Below are positions 7,998 to 17,216 of a DNA stretch of 64,000 nucleotides, piece after piece. Origin of the DNA: Cephaloticoccus sp. (GTDB lineage Bacteria > Verrucomicrobiota > Verrucomicrobiia > Opitutales > Opitutaceae); assembly GCA_030833445.1 (NCBI GenBank), contig JAURHD010000005.1, positions 62,001 through 126,000 on the forward strand, written 5' to 3'. The notes under the pieces are model-generated. The model did no database searches and was not told the origin of the DNA. It saw only the letters and a list, made by a program, of their open reading frames with translations. The first letter of the stretch is position 1. Each line of letters opens with the position of its first letter. Both the position numbers and the translations under genes were made by a program.

Positions 7998-8960
7998 ATG
8001 ATATCAGGTCCCGATTGGTCACAAAAACTCAGCACAGAAATCGGCAAAGCCGTCATCGGTCAGGACGCCGTGGTGGAGCGGCTCCTGGTTGCCCTTCTGG
8101 CCAATGGTCACGTGCTATTGGAAGGCATGCCCGGTCTCGCCAAGACCTTGCTCGTCAAATCGCTGGGCTCGGCCCTTGGCGTCCAATTTGAGCGGATCCA
8201 ATTCACGCCAGACTTACTGCCCAGCGACGTGGTCGGCACCATGATCTTCCAACCCAAGAACGGGGAATTCTCGGTTCACCACGGGCCGATCTTTGCCAAT
8301 CTCGTGCTGGCCGACGAAATCAACCGCGCTCCGGCCAAAGTGCAAAGCGCGTTGCTCGAGGCCATGCAGGAACGTCAGGTCACCATCGGCGGCAATACGC
8401 ATCCTCTACCCCGCCCATTCTTCGTGATGGCGACGCAAAATCCGGTCGAACAGGAAGGCACCTATCCGTTGCCGGAAGCCCAGACTGATCGGTTTCTCTT
8501 CAAGCTCATCGTGGATTATCCCACCGCGGAAGAGGAATCTTCAATGATGCAGCGCTGGGGTCAGGTCACCAAGCAACCCGCCCTGCTGGCCGTTTCCAAT
8601 GGCGAGGAGCTGCTCGCCCTTCGCCCGCAGGTCGACGCCGTGCACGTCGCACCGGCCGTTCAAGGTTATATTCTCGCCTTGGTCCGGGCGACCCGCGCCT
8701 TGGCTGAAGCCGAAGGCAGCGCCAAGCGTTACCTGACTTTCGGTGCGTCCCCACGCGCCTCCCTTGCGCTTTACCAAGCCGGCAAAGCCCTCGCATGGCT
8801 CCGCGGTCAAGATTTCCTCACCCCAGCCCTCGTGCAGGAAATAGCCACGGATGTGCTCCGTCACCGGATCGGTCTGACTTATGAGGCCGAAGCGGAGGAA
8901 ATCACCGCCGACAAAATCATCGCGCAAGTTATCGAGCGCACCCCCGTCCCGGCCACTTGA
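7998..8960 (+). CDS. MoxR-family AAA+ ATPase
   Basis: 320 residues. Walker A is GMPGLAKT, Walker B is LVLADEINRA, and sensor 1 is MATQNPVEQEGTYPLPEAQTD, all typical of MoxR ATPases. The lid domain carries GASPRASLAL. It heads an operon with DUF58 and VWA proteins and overlaps the next gene by four bases. MoxR proteins of this type are chaperone-like ATPases acting with VWA partners. The start lies 82 bases from the divergent release-factor-like gene. Confidence 0.95.
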   Translation: MISGPDWSQKLSTEIGKAVIGQDAVVERLLVALLANGHVLLEGMPGLAKTLLVKSLGSALGVQFERIQFTPDLLPSDVVGTMIFQPKNGEFSVHHGPIFANLVLADEINRAPAKVQSALLEAMQERQVTIGGNTHPLPRPFFVMATQNPVEQEGTYPLPEAQTDRFLFKLIVDYPTAEEESSMMQRWGQVTKQPALLAVSNGEELLALRPQVDAVHVAPAVQGYILALVRATRALAEAEGSAKRYLTFGASPRASLALYQAGKALAWLRGQDFLTPALVQEIATDVLRHRIGLTYEAEAEEITADKIIAQVIERTPVPAT

Positions 8961-9859
8961 ACGTGCCGCAGGAAGTCACCAGTTCAGCAAATCCCCTTGC
9001 CCTCCTGCGCCAGCTGGAGTGGCGCGTTCGCCATGCGGTGGAGAACATGCTCAGCGGCGAATACCGTTCGGCCTTTCGCGGCCGCGGCATGGAGTTCGAT
9101 CAAGTGGTGCGTTATGAATTTGGCGACGATGTCCGTGATATCGATTGGAATGTGACGGCCCGGCTCGGTGAGCCCTATCGCAAGAAATTCGTCGAGGAGC
9201 GCGAAGTCACCCTGCTGATCGTATTCGAGGATACCCCCAGCCTGAACTTTGGTTCTGGAGCGCAGACCAAACGCGAAGCCCTGCTCGAGTTGGCGGGTCT
9301 CGTCATGCTGCTCGGCGCGGTCAATCGCGACCGGGTCGGGTTTATTCGGGCCGCACCGGGCGGACATTTGTTTCGTGAGCCCGTGCGTGGCCGCGGAGCG
9401 ATTCTGCACTCCGCCGCCACCTTATTGGCGCAACCGGCTCCGGATCCCACGGCGGGTGCGCCCGAGATTCCCTGGCGTTTGCTCTCCCGGGCTGCCCCCA
9501 AGCACAGCGTAATGATCTGGTTGGGTGACTTCGCACCCCGGAATCAACCCGAAGGCTGGCTTGTAATGCAGCGCCGCTACCAGACGATGGGGTTTCGGGT
9601 CGAGGATCCGTGGGAACGTGAACTCCCCCACGATGGATTGTTTGCCGCCTACGATCCGACGGCGGGCCGCTTGGTGACCTTGGAAGGATCCGCCGCGGAA
9701 AGGGCGGCGCATGCGACTTGGCGGCGGGAACGCGATGAATCCTGGCAGACACTTTTCCCTGACCCGCTAAGCCGACTTGTGGTGGGCGCAGATGAAAACC
9801 GGTTGGATGCGTTGGTAAAATTCTTTCACGCCCAGATGCGGTCCGGAGCGGTGCGCTGA
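8957..9859 (+). CDS. DUF58 domain protein of the Bat operon
   Basis: 300 residues. The start is TTG (8957) or GTG (8963, two codons later); both overlap or abut the MoxR stop. It contains YRSAFRGRGMEFDQVVRYEFGD and VRDIDWNVTAR, the DUF58 signature, followed by a VWA-like fold (LLIVFEDTP). No membrane anchor is seen, unlike many DUF58 proteins. It sits between the MoxR ATPase and BatA, the standard order in aerotolerance-type operons. Confidence 0.9.
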   Translation: MNVPQEVTSSANPLALLRQLEWRVRHAVENMLSGEYRSAFRGRGMEFDQVVRYEFGDDVRDIDWNVTARLGEPYRKKFVEEREVTLLIVFEDTPSLNFGSGAQTKREALLELAGLVMLLGAVNRDRVGFIRAAPGGHLFREPVRGRGAILHSAATLLAQPAPDPTAGAPEIPWRLLSRAAPKHSVMIWLGDFAPRNQPEGWLVMQRRYQTMGFRVEDPWERELPHDGLFAAYDPTAGRLVTLEGSAAERAAHATWRRERDESWQTLFPDPLSRLVVGADENRLDALVKFFHAQMRSGAVR

Positions 9860-9861
9860 CC

Positions 9862-10881
9862 ATGGGAGAATTCATTTTCAAAAACCCCCTCTGGTTCGCC
9901 GGGCTATTGCTCATTCCCTATTTGATCTGGTTGCGCGGCCGTCGCAGGGTTCCCGTATTGCTGGTGCCCTTTGCCGCCGCATGGCATCGCCCGTCACTGA
10001 CCGCAGCGTCTCGTTGGCCCGTCATCACCGCCTCGATCGGCCTCGTATTGGTCATCACTGCACTGGCCCGGCCCCAGAAAGTTGAGGACCGGCACGAGGT
10101 GAATACCAAGGGTTATGATATCATGCTAGCGATCGATCTTTCCGGTTCAATGTTGGCCGAAGATTACGAAGACCGGGGCGAACGCATCAACCGCCTGCAA
10201 GCGATCAAGCCGGTGATCCAAGCCTTCATCAAGGATCGGCCCACGGACCGCATCGGTATCGTGGTGTTTTCCGGACGCGCCTACACCATGGCTCCGTTGA
10301 CATTCGATCACGACTGGCTCGAAAAACAAACCGACCGATTAAAGATCGGTCTGATCGAAGACGGCACGGCCATTGGTGACGGACTTGGCGTCGCCCTAAC
10401 CCGGCTCGAACAAGCCAAGCGCCAGGAAAACGGGCTGCGTCAGGGGGCGTTTGTCGTCCTCCTTACCGACGGCGCCAATAATCGCGGATCATTAAATCCA
10501 GCCCAAGCGGCGGAGATCGCCAAGTCACGCGGCATTCCCGTTTACACCATTGGCGCGGGGCAAAATGGCATCGTGCCCATGCCGGTCATCGACGACAAAG
10601 GTAACAAGGTCGGCTATCGTCGCATGGTGTCTGATCTCGATGAAGATTCATTGCGCAATATCGCTGAGTCGACCGGTGGACGCTATTACCGCGCAGCTGA
10701 CAGTGACACGGTAAACGAAGCCTTCGAGGCGATCAACAAGGCCAAGAAAATCGAATTTCAGTCGAAGAGTTATCTGCTCACCACCGAATTGTTTTATTGG
10801 CCGGCCGCACCTGGGTTGCTGGCTCTACTTCTGGGTGCGCTATTGGCACGCCAACCATGGCGGCGGGAGGCAAGTGCATGA
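9862..10881 (+). CDS. batA: VWA-domain membrane protein BatA
   Basis: 339 residues with two N-terminal hydrophobic segments, a periplasmic or cytoplasmic VWA domain (about 85-280) and a C-terminal membrane span. The MIDAS metal site is intact: DLSGS (D-x-S-x-S), the downstream Thr of TMAPLT and the Asp of LLTDGANN. BatA proteins were named for aerotolerance in Bacteroides; the biochemical role is unsettled. It begins two bases after the DUF58 stop and overlaps the next VWA gene by four bases. Confidence 0.93.
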   Translation: MGEFIFKNPLWFAGLLLIPYLIWLRGRRRVPVLLVPFAAAWHRPSLTAASRWPVITASIGLVLVITALARPQKVEDRHEVNTKGYDIMLAIDLSGSMLAEDYEDRGERINRLQAIKPVIQAFIKDRPTDRIGIVVFSGRAYTMAPLTFDHDWLEKQTDRLKIGLIEDGTAIGDGLGVALTRLEQAKRQENGLRQGAFVVLLTDGANNRGSLNPAQAAEIAKSRGIPVYTIGAGQNGIVPMPVIDDKGNKVGYRRMVSDLDEDSLRNIAESTGGRYYRAADSDTVNEAFEAINKAKKIEFQSKSYLLTTELFYWPAAPGLLALLLGALLARQPWRREASA

Positions 10882-12683
10882 GCTTCGCCTGGCCACATCT
10901 CTTGGGTTTGCTGGTGCTGCCGCTGGGGTTGCTCATCTGGGAACTGCGTCGCCGGCAGCGCCTGCGCACCACCTTCCATCCCAAGATCATCCAAGCCGAA
11001 GCCGGCAGCAACCAACTGAAACTTCAAGGACACGGTGCCACCCGACTGCATACGGCCCGGGTCTGGTTATATCTGGGTTTGGGTTTCGCAATCGTCGCCC
11101 TCGCACGTCCCCAATGGGGTCGGATAGAAGAACCGGTATTTGATCAATCGCGGGAAATCCTCATCGCGATCGATTTGTCGCGTTCAATGTTGGCGACCGA
11201 TATCAAACCTTCGCGACTTGAGCGCGCGAAACTGCTGGTCAGCAGTCTGCTGGAAAAACTCGAAGGGGAACGCGTTGGGCTGGTTGTATTCTCCGGGACC
11301 GCATTTTTACAGAGTCCGCTTAGTGCCGATTATGAAATCTTGCGCGAATTTCTCCCGGCCCTCGGTCCCGATTACCTGCCGGAAGGAGGCACCAATTACC
11401 GCGCGCTACTCGAAACCACCATCCAAGCCTATAGCGCCACCGCATCGGCCGACCGGTTCCTGATCACCTTGAGTGATGGGGAAACCACTGACGATACTTG
11501 GCGGGAGATGTTGGACAAATTACAGGCGAAACACATCCGGGCCATCAGTCTGGGCATCGGCACGCCAGCGGGGGCCATGATCCCGGATGGCAACGGTGCC
11601 TTTGTGAAGGATGAGCGTGGAGCCGTGGTTCTGTCGAAATTGGAAACGAACACCCTGCAGGAATTGGCGCAAAAAACCGACGGTGTTTACCGCGACGCCA
11701 GCACCTGGATCGATCTGGCTACGCTGATCAAAGCGACCGTGGAACAAGGCCGCAAAGGTGAGTTTGTGGAGAAAAATTCCGTGCGCTTGGTCGAACGTTA
11801 TCAGTGGGCCCTCGCCCCTGCCCTGCTCTGTCTCCTGATCAGTTTTTGGCGGGAGTTCCCAGTGCGACCGAGACCTCGCGCGCTTAAACTGACCGCCAAC
11901 ACCGCCGCGCTACTATTCGTGCTCGGTTTGATCCAACCAAATCCATTACGCTCGCAGGAGCCATCCGCGAAGCCGGAATTGTCTCCCTTGGGCAAGATCG
12001 TCGGTCGCATATCCGCACAATCCGAGAACACCGGTCGCGACTGGGCCGAGTTGGCTCGAGAGACGGTGACATGGGGTCAGAAGCTGCAGACCGAAAAACA
12101 CCCAGTCACGGAAGGACCGGTCCGAGACGCATTGGTCGCGGTCAACCAAGGATCCAAACTGGATCCCACCACGGCGGACTGGGATACACTGCGCAAAGAG
12201 CTGGAAGCACTCCTGATCAAGCCTGAGGACGAAACACCCCCGCCCCAACAAGACCAGCAAAAGCAGGATCAGGACAAAAAGGATCAATCGAAGGACGACT
12301 CTCCCCAGAACCAAGAACAAAAGTCTGATCAATCCAAATCACCGGAGCAAAAATCATCCGATGATAACTCCAAGGAATCACAAGATTCCCCGCCTGAACA
12401 AAAGTCGCAGGATGCGGAGCAGAATCAAAAGCAAGACGGGCAATCCGCCTTCGGCGATATGAAGGAACGGGCTCAACCTCCGCCACCACCGCCGGATAAA
12501 ATGCAACAGGTGGGTGGCGCGCCGGAGAAGAAGGATCAACCGCCGGGCGATACCGATCCCGCCCTAGCCATGCCATTGCAGAAACTGCAGAAGATTCGTG
12601 AGCAAGATTCACCGGCACAGCTGTTTCAACTAATGGAGGACAAACCTCAAAAATCACCGGAAACCAAGGGCAAGACCTGGTAA
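10878..12683 (+). CDS. batB: BatB-BatC fusion: VWA domain plus low-complexity tail
   Basis: About 601 residues from the ATG at 10878, which overlaps the batA stop as ATGA; the upstream in-frame extension lies inside batA and is rejected. The first 330 residues are a BatB-type protein: two membrane spans, a VWA domain with DLSRS and LSDGETTD, and another span. After a further hydrophobic segment (about residues 345-365) the protein continues as a BatC-like helical region and a long Gln/Lys/Asp/Ser-rich stretch (about 445-565), ending with PLQKLQKIREQDSP and GKTW. In many bacteria BatB and BatC are separate genes. Confidence 0.88.
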   Translation: MSFAWPHLLGLLVLPLGLLIWELRRRQRLRTTFHPKIIQAEAGSNQLKLQGHGATRLHTARVWLYLGLGFAIVALARPQWGRIEEPVFDQSREILIAIDLSRSMLATDIKPSRLERAKLLVSSLLEKLEGERVGLVVFSGTAFLQSPLSADYEILREFLPALGPDYLPEGGTNYRALLETTIQAYSATASADRFLITLSDGETTDDTWREMLDKLQAKHIRAISLGIGTPAGAMIPDGNGAFVKDERGAVVLSKLETNTLQELAQKTDGVYRDASTWIDLATLIKATVEQGRKGEFVEKNSVRLVERYQWALAPALLCLLISFWREFPVRPRPRALKLTANTAALLFVLGLIQPNPLRSQEPSAKPELSPLGKIVGRISAQSENTGRDWAELARETVTWGQKLQTEKHPVTEGPVRDALVAVNQGSKLDPTTADWDTLRKELEALLIKPEDETPPPQQDQQKQDQDKKDQSKDDSPQNQEQKSDQSKSPEQKSSDDNSKESQDSPPEQKSQDAEQNQKQDGQSAFGDMKERAQPPPPPPDKMQQVGGAPEKKDQPPGDTDPALAMPLQKLQKIREQDSPAQLFQLMEDKPQKSPETKGKTW

Positions 12684-12688
12684 CATTC

Positions 12689-15136
12689 ATGCAATTTTTC
12701 CGCTACTTCATTTGTATGTCCGTGCTGCTAGCCACCGCCATGGCGCAGAACGTCCAATGGACGGACGCCGGGACGGGTGACCCCGCCGATCTGCAGCTCG
12801 TATTTGAGAAATGCTCGCCTGAGGGCACCCCTCTACTACCGGATATTTCCGGAGTAAAATTCAGCTATCGTGGCCAATCCGATCAGTTATCGATCATCAA
12901 TTTCTCCAGTTCCCGGTCGGTGATTCTATCTTACCGCCTGCAGATCAGCACGCCCGGTCAGGTGCAGATACCCTCGTTCAAGGTAAAGACCGACAAAGGC
13001 GATTTGACCGTCCCCGCGTATGCCACCGGCTCGCTCAAACCCGGGCCGGAAACAGATATCCAATCCCACCTGCGTCCCGGTCGCACGACCGTGTGGGCCG
13101 GTGAGGTTTTCCCCATGGTCTATAACTTGGATGTCGCACGTAGGAACTTTAGCAATTTCGGCGGCGGCATCGAATGGGACCCTTCACCGCTACTGGTTGA
13201 AGACTGGGCCAAGCCTGAAATTGCCGAAACCACCCGCAGTGGCGAATCACGCCTTAATGTGACTTTTCGCACCCGTGGTTACCTGAAGACCCCCGGATCT
13301 ATACGGATCAAGCCCATCAGCCAATTGATCAACCTCGCAGTAGGAACCTCCGGGTTTGGGTTGTTCCAACAACAACGCATCGACCAAGTTTCCATCAGCA
13401 CCGATCAACCCAGCATCAGTGTCCGTCCGCTGCCACAACCCTCACCCAATGGTTTCACTGGGGCCGTGGGACAATTTAAGCTGAACTCCAAAGTGGTCCC
13501 GGCCACGGCAGCCGTCGGCGAACCGATCACCTGGACACTGGAACTCAGTGGCAGTGGCAACTGGCCGGACATTGCCGGCCTGCCATCACGTTCCGTCTCG
13601 CAGGATTTTCAAGTGATACAACCCCAGGCCAAGCGCACCGTTGCGGAGGGTAAACTTTTTGACGCCACTCTCTCCGAAGACGTGGTGCTCGTGCCGACCA
13701 AACCCGGCACCTACACTTTGGGCGCGGTGGAGTTCAGTTACTTCGACCCGCAGACCGGTTCTTATCAGACGGGACGCACGCCCGCGACCACCGTGACTGT
13801 CACCGCCGCCGCGGTCCCTCGTTTCAATATTACCCCGGATGCATCTGCCCAGACCCCAGCGCAACCAACGGCATCGATTACGGCCCCGACTCCACCCTCT
13901 GATCCCGCCGGCATTCCCCGTGATCCATTATCGGGCTCTGAGCCGGTTAGCACTCCCTTCCAATCCTGGTGGCAAATGATTTTATGGGCCGGTGTGCCCT
14001 TGGTTGCATTGGGTCTGCTTTGGCTCGTGCTGGGCTATCGTCGTGCCCGGCAAACCGATCCTCTGAGAGGCCGACGGCTAGCCCGACTGCGCCTGCTGAA
14101 TACCGTGCATCAGCTGAGTGAGGCAAACCGTGAGAACCAAGCCAAGTTGCTGCTCAATTGGCAACATGACATGGCCCTTCTCTGCAATGTGCATCATGCA
14201 GCGCCAGCTGCGGCGGCCATCAAAAGCCAATCACTGACGATATTGTGGACAGAAGCCGACCGGGCACTCTACGGCGAGAAGCAGGAATTGACTTCGGATT
14301 GGATCGCACGGGCAGAAGCCGAACTCTCCTCGATAAAAATCTCCGGCACCGCATGGTGGCGCACCTTCTTACCGCAAAATCTTTTCCCTTTCTTCGTCGT
14401 TCTGCTCTGCCTGACCAGTTTGCCTGCGCTGCATGGCGCACCTAGTGCAGCAGCTGCCTATCAATCCGGTGACTATGTCGCCGCTGAAAATGCGTGGCGA
14501 GACGCCGTGGAAAAAACGCCCACGGATTGGATCGCGCGCCACAACCTATCACTGGCCCTTGCCCAACAAGAAAACTGGGGTGAGGCGGCCGCTCAGGCCA
14601 CCGCCGCCTTTGTGCAGAATCCCCAAATGGATGCCACTCGTTGGAACCTCCAACTTGCATATAGCAAGGCCGGTTATACCCCCACAGCAATCGGTCCGTT
14701 ATTGGACTCCAGCCCGCGCGCGGATCTGGCTCGTCTCGCCTCTCCGGCAGATTGGGAGAGGCTATTTGTCATCGCTTGTGCCGGACTGACTCTCGCCTTG
14801 GCGGTCCTACTGTTATTGGGGTATGGTATCGTACCACGTTGGAGCAAATGGCCAGCCCTGCTCGTTATCGTGGCCGCATTACTGGTCATCAGTGGTTCCT
14901 CGGTCAGTCGTTCGGCTTACGGTTTGGCCGCGAGTCCCGACGCCGTCATCGTGTGGCGCAGCGGCACCCTCTACTCCATTCCCACTGAAGCCGACACCAC
15001 CCAGCAAACCGCCTCACTGTCCGCCGGCAGTATGGGCACCGTGGACAAGACCTTCCTGGGCTGGGTCCGGTTGTATTTTACCAATGGTCAAACCGGCTGG
15101 GTGCGCAAATCAGAGATCATCGCAATTTGGAAATAG
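12689..15136 (+). CDS. batD: BatD-BatE fusion with C-terminal SH3-like domain
   Basis: 815 residues. A signal peptide (cleavage near AMA-Q20) leads to tandem BatD beta domains (about 20-370), a Pro/Thr-rich linker, a membrane span near 430 and a helical region. A second membrane span precedes a TPR-like block (about 585-660, ALAQQENWGEAAAQATAAF) typical of BatE. Two more spans follow, and the last ~70 residues form an SH3-like domain (FLGWVRLYFTNGQTGWV). BatD and BatE are usually separate proteins. Start codon is five bases after batB. It is the last gene of the operon and converges on the NUDIX gene. Confidence 0.88.
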   Translation: MQFFRYFICMSVLLATAMAQNVQWTDAGTGDPADLQLVFEKCSPEGTPLLPDISGVKFSYRGQSDQLSIINFSSSRSVILSYRLQISTPGQVQIPSFKVKTDKGDLTVPAYATGSLKPGPETDIQSHLRPGRTTVWAGEVFPMVYNLDVARRNFSNFGGGIEWDPSPLLVEDWAKPEIAETTRSGESRLNVTFRTRGYLKTPGSIRIKPISQLINLAVGTSGFGLFQQQRIDQVSISTDQPSISVRPLPQPSPNGFTGAVGQFKLNSKVVPATAAVGEPITWTLELSGSGNWPDIAGLPSRSVSQDFQVIQPQAKRTVAEGKLFDATLSEDVVLVPTKPGTYTLGAVEFSYFDPQTGSYQTGRTPATTVTVTAAAVPRFNITPDASAQTPAQPTASITAPTPPSDPAGIPRDPLSGSEPVSTPFQSWWQMILWAGVPLVALGLLWLVLGYRRARQTDPLRGRRLARLRLLNTVHQLSEANRENQAKLLLNWQHDMALLCNVHHAAPAAAAIKSQSLTILWTEADRALYGEKQELTSDWIARAEAELSSIKISGTAWWRTFLPQNLFPFFVVLLCLTSLPALHGAPSAAAAYQSGDYVAAENAWRDAVEKTPTDWIARHNLSLALAQQENWGEAAAQATAAFVQNPQMDATRWNLQLAYSKAGYTPTAIGPLLDSSPRADLARLASPADWERLFVIACAGLTLALAVLLLLGYGIVPRWSKWPALLVIVAALLVISGSSVSRSAYGLAASPDAVIVWRSGTLYSIPTEADTTQQTASLSAGSMGTVDKTFLGWVRLYFTNGQTGWVRKSEIIAIWK

Positions 15137-15149
15137 CCGGCACCAGCAC

Positions 15150-15695
15150 TCAGCCAGCCATCGTTTTCCGCACCATCCGCGCCATCGATTCCTCGGGATT
15201 GAGCGAGGTTACATCCGCAACATTCACCCAAGCCAAATCTTTTGATTCGTTGGTGACCACCAATGGTTCGGCCGGGTCCGCCTCGATCATGAATCGCAGA
15301 TCAAAGTGCCAGTGCGCCGGTTCGGACTTGCGTTCGGGAATCCAATGTCGGTCTACATCGAAGAGTTCATGGCTCACCGGTAATAGTTGTGTGATACCGC
15401 CTTCTTCCTGCGCTTCACGCAGGGCCACGGCCAGCAGATCGGGATCGCCATCAGCGTGACCACCGAGTTGCAACCACTTGTCCAACTTCCGGTGATGGGT
15501 CAGCAAAGTCTGGTTTCGGGTCCGGTCCACCACCCAGGCCGAACCGGTCAGATGGCCGCTTAATTGGCTGCGTAACAGGCAATCTTCATGAGTCTCGACG
15601 AACTCGATGGTCGCAAGCGTCATTGCGGCCTCATGGTGATCCAGATCCCGCCCGGCGTGAGCTTGCAATAGTTTCAATACAGCAGCGCGGTGCAT
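15150..15695 (-). CDS. NUDIX hydrolase
   Basis: 181 residues. The Nudix box runs from LGGHADGDPD through ALREAQEEGGI, with the REAQEE metal-binding core intact. The N-terminal ~45 residues are helical. NUDIX enzymes hydrolyse nucleoside diphosphates linked to other groups; the substrate cannot be read from sequence. It starts nine bases after the LOG-family gene on the same strand, and the pairing suggests nucleotide salvage or clean-up. Confidence 0.88.
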   Translation of the reverse strand: MHRAAVLKLLQAHAGRDLDHHEAAMTLATIEFVETHEDCLLRSQLSGHLTGSAWVVDRTRNQTLLTHHRKLDKWLQLGGHADGDPDLLAVALREAQEEGGITQLLPVSHELFDVDRHWIPERKSEPAHWHFDLRFMIEADPAEPLVVTNESKDLAWVNVADVTSLNPEESMARMVRKTMAG

Positions 15696-15704
15696 TGGAA
15701 CAGA

Positions 15705-16286
15705 TCAACGGGTCTCAAACCACTTCGACTCGGGGGCCGCATCCTGGCACGCGGCAATCTGGGTGAAAATGTCCGGCACCGAGGATGCCATCCGGAAGAG
15801 TTCCATGTTGGAAGGTTTGAAGAACTTTTCTGCCAACATGCGCTCGAATAGTCGCAACAGATCATCGTAAAACCCGTCTTGGTTCAAAAACACGCAGGGC
15901 TTTTTCACGACATCGAGCTGTCGCAAGGTGAGAATCTCCATGATCTCCTCCAAGGTGCCAAATCCTCCCGGCAAGGTCACAAACGCATCAGCCCGGGCTT
16001 CCATTAACAGCTTGCGTTCACGCATTGTGACCACGGTCACGAGCTCGTCAGCTTCATCGAAGGCCAATTCGCGCAGTTTCATGAACTCCGGTATCACGCC
16101 GACCACCCGGCCACCCGCCGCCTTGGTGCCCCGGGCGACTGCGCCCATCAGACCGGTCTTACCGCCCCCGTAAACCAACCCCCAACCACGGGCCACGAGT
16201 TCAGTGCCCAATGCCTCAGCTGCACGGAAATACTTGGGGTCGATCCGGTCGCTGGACGAGCAATAGACACAGAGGAGTTTGGACAT
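15705..16286 (-). CDS. LOG family nucleotide phosphoribohydrolase
   Basis: 193 residues from the ATG at 16286. The Rossmann-like lysine decarboxylase-like fold is shown by VYCSSSDRID, GLVYGGGKTGLMGAVA and the diagnostic PGGFGTLEEIME. Despite old annotations as lysine decarboxylase, this family cleaves nucleoside 5'-monophosphates to free base and ribose 5-phosphate. An in-frame ATG six codons upstream (16304) is possible, but the family usually starts at MSKLLCVYCS. A short repeated element lies 22 bases upstream of the start. Confidence 0.9.
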   Translation of the reverse strand: MSKLLCVYCSSSDRIDPKYFRAAEALGTELVARGWGLVYGGGKTGLMGAVARGTKAAGGRVVGVIPEFMKLRELAFDEADELVTVVTMRERKLLMEARADAFVTLPGGFGTLEEIMEILTLRQLDVVKKPCVFLNQDGFYDDLLRLFERMLAEKFFKPSNMELFRMASSVPDIFTQIAACQDAAPESKWFETR

Positions 16287-16308
16287 AGAAACTAGAATCA
16301 CCAAAGGT

Positions 16309-16325
16309 CACGAATTGACACGAAT
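16309..16325 (-). repeat. ATTCGTG tandem element, copy 1
   Basis: Reading leftward the sequence is ATTCGTGTCAATTCGTG, two near-identical ten-base units. It ends 22 bases before the LOG gene start at 16286. Copy 2 is at 25758-25774 with one mismatch, in the same orientation relative to its gene. Confidence 0.6.
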
Positions 16326-16358
16326 AAAGGAGAAACTGCTGGTGCCTGTTAACCAGAT

Positions 16359-17216
16359 ATGTGTTCACTTATAACTTCCGTGGTTGAACAAAATTCCAGC
16401 TACATCGGTCGCCTCGCCCCTTCGCCGACAGGGTATCTGCATCTGGGTCATGCCCGCACATTCTACAAGGCGGCGGCACGTGCCCATCAGGCCAAGGGCA
16501 AATTGCTGTTACGGGTGGACGATCTGGATCGTGATCGTTGCCGGCCCGAATACACGGAGGCCGCCTTGGAGGATTTGGCTTGGTTGGGACTGCGGTGGGA
16601 GGAACCCATCTTAATCCAAAGTCACCGGTTGGCCATCTACCGCCAAGTCTTGGAAACGTTGCACCGGGCTGGATTGATATTCCCCTGCATCCACTCTCGT
16701 CGGGATGTGCAGGAAGCCGCGGGAGCCCCGCATGCGGATGATGATGAACCGATCTACCCTCGCGATTTTCGTCCTCCGACTAATTCGGAGTTACTGCCCC
16801 TTGAAACCGTGATCTCAGTGAATTGGCGTTTCCGCGTGCCCAACAACGAACTGATAACCTTTCAAGATGGATTGCAGGGTGAACAAACGGCCATGGCTGG
16901 CCAGGATTTCGGTGACTTCTTGGTGTGGCGTAAAGACAACACCCCCAGCTACCAACTTGCGACGGTGGCCGACGACATCGCCACAGGGGTCACTGAGGTC
17001 GTGCGGGGGGCAGATCTTATACGCTCCACCTTCCGTCAACTTCTCCTGTTTCGGGCATTGCAGCAAAACCCACCAGCCTTTTCTCACTGCCCGCTGATGC
17101 GCGATGAAAGCGGTCAGCGCTTGGCGAAACGGCATGATTCGTTGAGTCTAAGTGCTCTGCGTGCTGCGGGCGTGACACCCGAAGAAATTATCCACAAGTT
17201 CACCCACACTGCATGA
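16359..17216 (+). CDS. gluQ: Glutamyl-Q tRNA(Asp) synthetase
   Basis: 285 residues, a GluRS catalytic core without the anticodon-binding domain. The class I signature is RLAPSPTGYLHLGHA and the KMSKS-like loop is RLAKRHDSLSL. GluQ-RS attaches glutamate to the queuosine base of tRNA-Asp. The zinc region is weak: only one Cys (PCIHSRRDV) is seen where E. coli has a Cys cluster, and YPRDFR replaces the usual Cys-containing YPGTCR. The start at 16359 is an ATG; the conserved domain begins about 15 residues later. It overlaps moaB by four bases. Confidence 0.9.
   Translation: MCSLITSVVEQNSSYIGRLAPSPTGYLHLGHARTFYKAAARAHQAKGKLLLRVDDLDRDRCRPEYTEAALEDLAWLGLRWEEPILIQSHRLAIYRQVLETLHRAGLIFPCIHSRRDVQEAAGAPHADDDEPIYPRDFRPPTNSELLPLETVISVNWRFRVPNNELITFQDGLQGEQTAMAGQDFGDFLVWRKDNTPSYQLATVADDIATGVTEVVRGADLIRSTFRQLLLFRALQQNPPAFSHCPLMRDESGQRLAKRHDSLSLSALRAAGVTPEEIIHKFTHTA

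Noticed and set aside
9342-9914. Leftward 190-codon frame across DUF58
   Set aside because: The plus-strand DUF58 gene has clear family motifs; the opposite frame is Pro/Arg-rich and shows no domain.
12230-12480. Possible tandem repeat in batB
   Set aside because: It is low-complexity Gln/Lys/Asp/Ser coding sequence without a fixed repeat unit.
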